The translations under genes were made by a program, and so were the position numbers. The notes under the pieces were generated by a model. That model ran no database searches. It was not told the origin of the DNA and saw nothing but the letters and a program-made list of their open reading frames with translations. 64,000 nt of DNA from Isoetes taiwanensis (taxonomy: Eukaryota; Streptophyta; Lycopodiopsida; Isoetales; Isoetaceae): the NCBI GenBank assembly GCA_021234155.1, contig JAJEKV010000047.1, forward strand, positions 6,475,071-6,539,070, in the 5' to 3' direction. Shown piece after piece: positions 59,187 through 64,000 of this stretch (its first letter is position 1; each line of letters begins with the position of its first letter).

Positions 59187-59294
59187 ATGCAAAAAACCTT
59201 AACCACTTAATATTTGAACCCATTCAACTAACGTGGCTCCATGCAAAAAACCTTAACCACTTAATATTTGAACCCATTCAACTAACGTGGCTCC
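59187..59294. repeat. 54-bp tandem duplication
   Basis: ATGCAAAAAACCTTAACCAC at 59187 and 59241; both units run through AACCCATTCAACTAACGTGG to CTCC and read as identical over 54 bp. Confidence 0.9.
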
Positions 59295-59498
59295 ACTTGT
59301 TTCACCAAACATAATCAGACATTTGAAATCGTAACAGAACAAATTTGGGAGCAAGTGAAATAACCCCTGTGATGTGATGCACGACTCTCAACTAACGTGG
59401 CTCCACTTGTTTCACCAAACATAATCAGACATTTGAAATAGTAACAGAACAAATTTGGGAGCAAGTGAAATAACCCCTGTGATGTGATGCACGACTCT
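59279..59498. repeat. 110-bp tandem duplication
   Basis: CAACTAACGTGGCTCCACTT begins at 59279 and 59389; both units end GATGCACGACTCT. One difference was seen (GAAATC versus GAAATA). It overlaps the end of the 54-bp pair, so the two duplications were nested events at the same junction word CAACTAACGTGGCTCC. Confidence 0.92.
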
Positions 59499-60868
59499 AT
59501 TTTTTAATACATCCAACATTTTGCCATTACATTACATAAAAGTACATTTTGGAGGACTGCAATTCTTCCCTGAGATTACACACATCATGAATACAGTAGA
59601 GGGAATTTACTTTACATTTGGTATTGATGGCTTGATAAAATGGTCACGCTGTTTATAAATCATGAATCAAAAGCTTTCTTGAGTAGAACATTCTCCCGAT
59701 CTTGAGTAGAACATTTTCCCGACTTTGGATTTTCTAACCAAATATGCCTTGGCTCTTTCTTGAACTTTTTGCACTTGGTAAGGGCATGTTTCTTCATATT
59801 TCACCCCAAATTATATGGTCTACAAAGCGCAAAACAACTACAACGAATGTTTAGATTCATGTTGGTACAATATGAGCGGGCAATAGGAAAATATGTTGTC
59901 CATACAAACATTATTATACATGATTGAACAGTGAATGGAATGTAGGTCTTAATCTTCTAGAATAGCCGAACCTAAAATCCATATTCAAAACATACACAAA
60001 TGTGGATTTCGATGGCGAATGGATAGGAAGCGATGCTTGGTATAATAGGGAATGGGTAGATCCAGGGACATTGTGTTAGATGGTAGGGGCGTAGAGACTT
60101 TATTCTCACGAAGAGCACCGAGGACCTCCATAGACATCAACCGTAATAACTCATCGCCATTAGACTTAGCCTATGATGGGTTCATCTGGAAATTAGATTT
60201 GGTCAACATAAAACAAATAGAACTTATAATGCGCTTCACATTAGTAAACCGGCTTAAGGATGAGCAATATCAATTTGCCTAGTCTTTGAGCAGTTTAATG
60301 TGCTTAGTTTGAATAGTTTAATGTGCCTAGTCATCCTCGATTCACAAAAAGCTGCAGAAATCTAAGCCCATGCATCTTTGCTCTTTCACGCCAAATTAGA
60401 AGTCACAAAAATTTAAACAATAGGATAACTTGCACATACTCATATGTTGCGTATAGTTATAGCTATAAAATGTAGAATATATTGAGCAATAATGAAAGTA
60501 ACTATATATAACTGTCGGGGGGACAAGCGTGGTGGCTACACATGATAAGCATGACCCGGTCTGCCGTGGCTTTCTAAGTGCTTGAAGGCCGAATACAAAT
60601 TCATGTAATAGAGAAATCAAATCATTAATCTGATGGATAAGGTGTTCTGTACAACCAAGTCTTATGCCCAAATGTGCTGCTACATAAGGTGTTGTAAGAG
60701 AGCTATATTGGTTCTGTGTCACCAATGTCTTGCATTACCTGGGCAGAGAGTTTATTCTTGGACTGGCAAAGTCAACAAAATTCATAATTGTAGGTATGCA
60801 GACATAGAGCACAGAAAATCCATGAAAAAATGCTAAGTCCCTAGTAAAAATGGAGTATGGACATTTTT

Positions 60869-62280
60869 GAAGCAACCAAGTAGGATCTGATCTGTTCACT
60901 GTTTCTAAGTCTCCAGTCATTGACCCTTTTTTATGAGCTCGTGAAGGGTAATTTTAAAGTGCATGAATAGCATTTCATATGCTCTTGAAGGATAGATGCA
61001 ACATATAATAGAGAATTGGTCATTGATCTAATGGATAAGACATGAACTTGAAAAGATAGTCTTGGAAAGGGACTCACCTGTGGAAGTTATGAGTAGCCAC
61101 ACCGCTTGCGCAACTGTGTGTTCTTTATCAGGAAGTTGTTTGGATTTGTGTAAATGGTGAGTTCACGGTTTCAAGCTTGTTGGATTGCTATCTTGCATGC
61201 ATAGAGGAGCCAATAGTAAGTGCTCTCAAAAATAACAATGGATTTGGATTCCATATATAGAACTGTAATATGACAACTCAGAATCCTACGGTTGATAATC
61301 TTATACACAAAACGAAATCATGTTGTGTGACAGCAAAAAGGACAGAAGAATGTACACTTGGGATCACCATAAAACTTGGTTGTACATAGCTCCTGCATGC
61401 ATGGAGGAGCCAATGAAGCAACCAAGTAGGATCTGATCTGTTCACTGTTCCTAAGTCTCCAGTAATTGACCTTTTTTTATGAGCTCGTGAAGGGTAACTC
61501 TAAAGTGCATGAATAGCATTTCATATGCTCTTGAAGGATAGATGCAACATATAATAGAGAATTGATCATTGATCTAATGGATAAGACATGAACTTGAAAA
61601 GATAGTCTTGGAAAGGCACTCACCTGTGGAAGTTATGAGTAGCCACACCTCTTGCGCAACTGTGTGTTCTTTATCAGGAAGTTGTTTGGATTTGTGTAAA
61701 TGGTGAGTTCACGGTTTCAAGCTTGCTGGATTGCTATCCTGCATGCATGGAGGAGCCAATAGTAAGTGCTCTCAAGAAATAACAATGGATTTGGATTCCA
61801 TATATAGAACTGTAATATGACAACTCAAAATCCTACGATTGATAATCTTATACACAAAACGAAATCATGTTGTGTCACAGCAAAAAGAGATCCAAATCAT
61901 AAAATCACATGCCCCATCCTAAATCTGTTCTTCTAGAGTTAGAAACCCTGGCATTGTTTTTAAAAAGGACGGAAGAATGTATTCTCACTTGGGATCACCA
62001 TAAAACTTGGTTGTACATAGCTCCTACATGCATGGAGGAGCCAATAGTAAGCGCACTCAAGAAATAACAATGGATTTGGATTCCATATATAGAACTGTAA
62101 TATGACAACTCAGAATCCTACGGTTGATAATCTTATACACAAAACGAAACCATGTTGTGTGACAGCAAAAAGAGATCCAAATCATAAAATCATGTGGCCC
62201 ATCCTAAATCTGTTCTTCTAGAGCTAGAAACCCTGGCATTGTTTTAAAAAAGGACAGAAGAATGTACACTTGGGATCACC
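60869..62280. repeat. tandem repeat, unit 546 bp, about 2.6 copies
   Basis: GAAGCAACCAAGTAGGATCT starts units at 60869 and 61415. Both contain GAGCTCGTGAAGGGTAA, GATAGTCTTGGAAAGG, GAGTAGCCACACC.CTTGCGC, GGAGGAGCCAATAGTAAG and AACGAAATCATGTTGTGT. A partial third unit restarts inside the sequence at GGAGGAGCCAATAGTAAGCG (62035) and ends near 62280. The second and third units carry an extra 80-bp segment (GATCCAAATCATAAAATCA...) that the first lacks. Identity is high, so the array is recent. Confidence 0.88.
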
Positions 62281-63324
62281 ATAAAACACCAAAACCTTGG
62301 GGATGATCACTTACCACTGCAGACTCAAATGAAGATAGAAGTTTTGAAATGTAGATTGGCCAAAACTTGCAAGGAAATATTCTTCGTGGCCTGCTTTGCA
62401 TGCCGAGATTGGGCCAAAATCCACCTGCATAAACTTGCTCCTGTACCTTCGCTTCCATGTCTACATCTGTGCAAGCATCACCTGCGTCCTTAAAGCACGT
62501 CCCCATTTCTCTTTTGACCCTTCTTAGATCTTTTGTTCCTGCACAGACCGTAGAATGCTTGGCAAAGGAGCAAAGAAATTAAAGCATTAACCTGGACGAA
62601 GTCACGCAAATCTGCCTGTAGAGAATCCTTCGGGATAAACAATAAACAAATAATATCTACCTTGGCCAAGTTGCGCAATCAGGTCGAGCATATACGGCAG
62701 CGATTCACGTCCTTGTAGGCCAGGAAACAGGTGCAGGCCAGGAAACAGGTGTCTTCCATGCTCGCTCTTCACAAAAAATTTCCAAAAACAGATCATCGCA
62801 GGGAAAAACTCTTCCAGAAATCATACCAATCTAAAATATTCGATTTTTGGATAATCAGAAAACATCTCCGGGCGTTAAAAAATTCCAGAACCTTAGGCAA
62901 AGCAACCTGGAAAAAAATCCAAAAACTTTTCGGAACGCCGGAAAAACCAAACTTAAACAATAGGATGATCAACTTGTTATTAGCTACTTAGCATGTACAT
63001 ATAGGCTATATTTGTACCTATACAAAATTATATAGCCTTCACAAGTATTACTTATCACAATATAACCATGAACATTATCACAACAGTTATTAGGAGTTCA
63101 TAGTTAAGTCTACAAAATTATAACTCCTGTCTTCTCGTAATATGCTCCCTCATCCATGCTCCCCTTCACTGGCCGGCACATGTAGCACATTACATTAGTT
63201 TAGTTAATAAGTTTGTGGTTTTAGGGGACCACCGTACCTCCTTGAGCCGAACTACTAGCTCAAGATTACCTCTACTACCTTGCACTCAATCATGGCCCTT
63301 AGGATTTGAGCTTAAGGACCATTT

Positions 63325-63660
63325 AAGATGATCCTATCATTGCCCATGATTGGGTGTTATCTTGTACAGATCCCTTTGATCGAGTACACCCACAGTGCCT
63401 CATGCCCCTGGGGGTTTAAACTAGGGAATGTCTCACGATCTTATCATCGTGCATGATCACTCATATCTTGCTATTAGCCCCCTATGATCATGTGCACATG
63501 CCCTGCATCGTGGCATAGAGATCATCCGAATGATGGTCTTATCATCGCCCACCATGCTGCTCTCCTCTCACATGACCCTTCTAGTCATGCGCACTTTGGT
63601 GCGTGCTGGCCTAGAGAACGCCCCTAGAGGGTATCTCATCATCGCCTACACTCCAAGATT
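63325..63660. repeat. degenerate repeat of about 100 bp, four units
   Basis: The word (G/T)ATC.TATCAT(T/C)G(C/T).CA appears at about 63331, 63437, 63536 and (as CTCATCATCGCCTAC) 63631, each followed 50-60 bp later by a CAT/GTGCAC(A/T)-type block. Similarity is weak but spacing is regular (about 93-106 bp). Confidence 0.4.
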
Positions 63661-63707
63661 CCCGCATATGCACCCTACTAGTCTAGAATGCATATGCCTT
63701 CCTGCTC

Positions 63708-63989
63708 CTACACTAAGGCATAATAAAGCTTAGCTAAAGCACCTAGTAGGTTGGCGTTGACCAATTCGGAGATGACTTGGTCGTCGAATTGCTTCATGAA
63801 ATCCGGGTATTGCTTCTCTAAATCTTGCTTCAATACCCAAGTTGCATCTTTCACGGGCAAATGCTTCCACTTGACCAAATATTGAAGGAACTGGGACCTT
63901 CTTGTCTTCTTAAATGCCTTATCGAGAATTAACTCAGGAACTATCTCGATTTGCTCCTCCGTCATCTTCAACAAGTTTGGAGTCTCCAA
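63708..63989 (-). pseudogene. Ty3/gypsy chromovirus integrase C-terminus with chromodomain (partial)
   Basis: The frame runs on to the window edge. It gives VPELILDKAFKKTR, then the chromodomain core FLQYLVKWKHLPVKDATWV, with YLVKWK and the aromatic of DATW(V/E) as found in chromovirus integrases, and ends ALAKLYYALV before a stop. Chromodomains direct integration to marked chromatin. The rest of pol would lie beyond 64000. It may or may not belong to the LTR at 56.9-58.2 kb. Confidence 0.85.
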
Positions 63990-64000
63990 GACCTCCTCTG

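Larger units (their letters stand above)
58293..63700. other. gene-poor, repeat-rich right part
   Basis: Apart from the tandem repeats listed, I find no gene. The minus-strand frame 62506-62330 (AKVQEQVYAGGFWPNLGMQS) and that at 60725-60396 have no motif I recognise and weak splice context. Confidence 0.45.

Overview
This is nuclear DNA of a land plant. Multi-exon GT-AG genes encode plant-type proteins (a cytokinin-phosphorelay HPt protein, an AP2-domain protein, a plant-like haspin kinase). They sit in AT-rich, repeat-dense sequence with plant L1-type LINEs, Ty1/copia and Ty3/gypsy pieces. I cannot name the species; the spacing and transposon load fit a large plant genome (fern, lycophyte, gymnosperm or other).

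Layout. 0-5 kb: repeat debris and a decayed LINE (about 2.3-4.4 kb). 5.1-6.5 kb (minus): a complete six-exon HPt/AHP gene. 6.8-12.6 kb: tandem repeats, a minus-strand LINE of another type, and a copia remnant with an intact-looking 558-bp LTR and primer-binding site. 14.0-18.3 kb: a long LINE with ORF1 tail, endonuclease, reverse transcriptase, C-terminal zinc motif, poly(A) and an apparent target-site duplication. 18-30 kb: gene-poor, several diverged tandem repeats, a copia derivative with gag and RNase H but no middle.

30.4-42.3 kb (plus): the most unusual locus. A haspin (histone H3 Thr3 kinase) gene is split by transposon sequence at two points inside its coding region. The flanks carry exactly the parts the centre lacks: N-lobe exons at 30.4-31.1 kb and C-terminal exons at 41.7-42.3 kb. 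The missing middle (substrate-side N-lobe to catalytic loop) is present five times as a 742-bp block in alternating orientation (+ - + - +), separated by 429- and 459-bp terminal-inverted-repeat elements. The array has a strict 2,376-bp period, yet some spacer elements are flipped. A related 117-bp inverted terminus lies at each outer break. Transcription through it would give long double-stranded RNA of a kinase gene. An assembly artefact must be excluded first.

44.6-49.0 kb (minus): an intact three-exon gene for a predicted 1,104-residue protein joining an N-terminal KANL2/INO80D-type C3Hc3H zinc finger to three AP2 domains, a combination I do not know as a standard family.

49-64 kb: a 300-bp cluster of twelve ACGT cores; a complete young 2.36-kb LTR retrotransposon (190-bp LTRs, perfect 5-bp TSD) whose only coding region does not look like gag-pol; a probable gypsy LTR; 110-bp and 546-bp tandem repeats; and a chromodomain tail of a Ty3/gypsy integrase at the right edge. 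Only the HPt gene and the zinc finger/AP2 gene look intact; the haspin locus looks broken unless unusual splicing rescues it.
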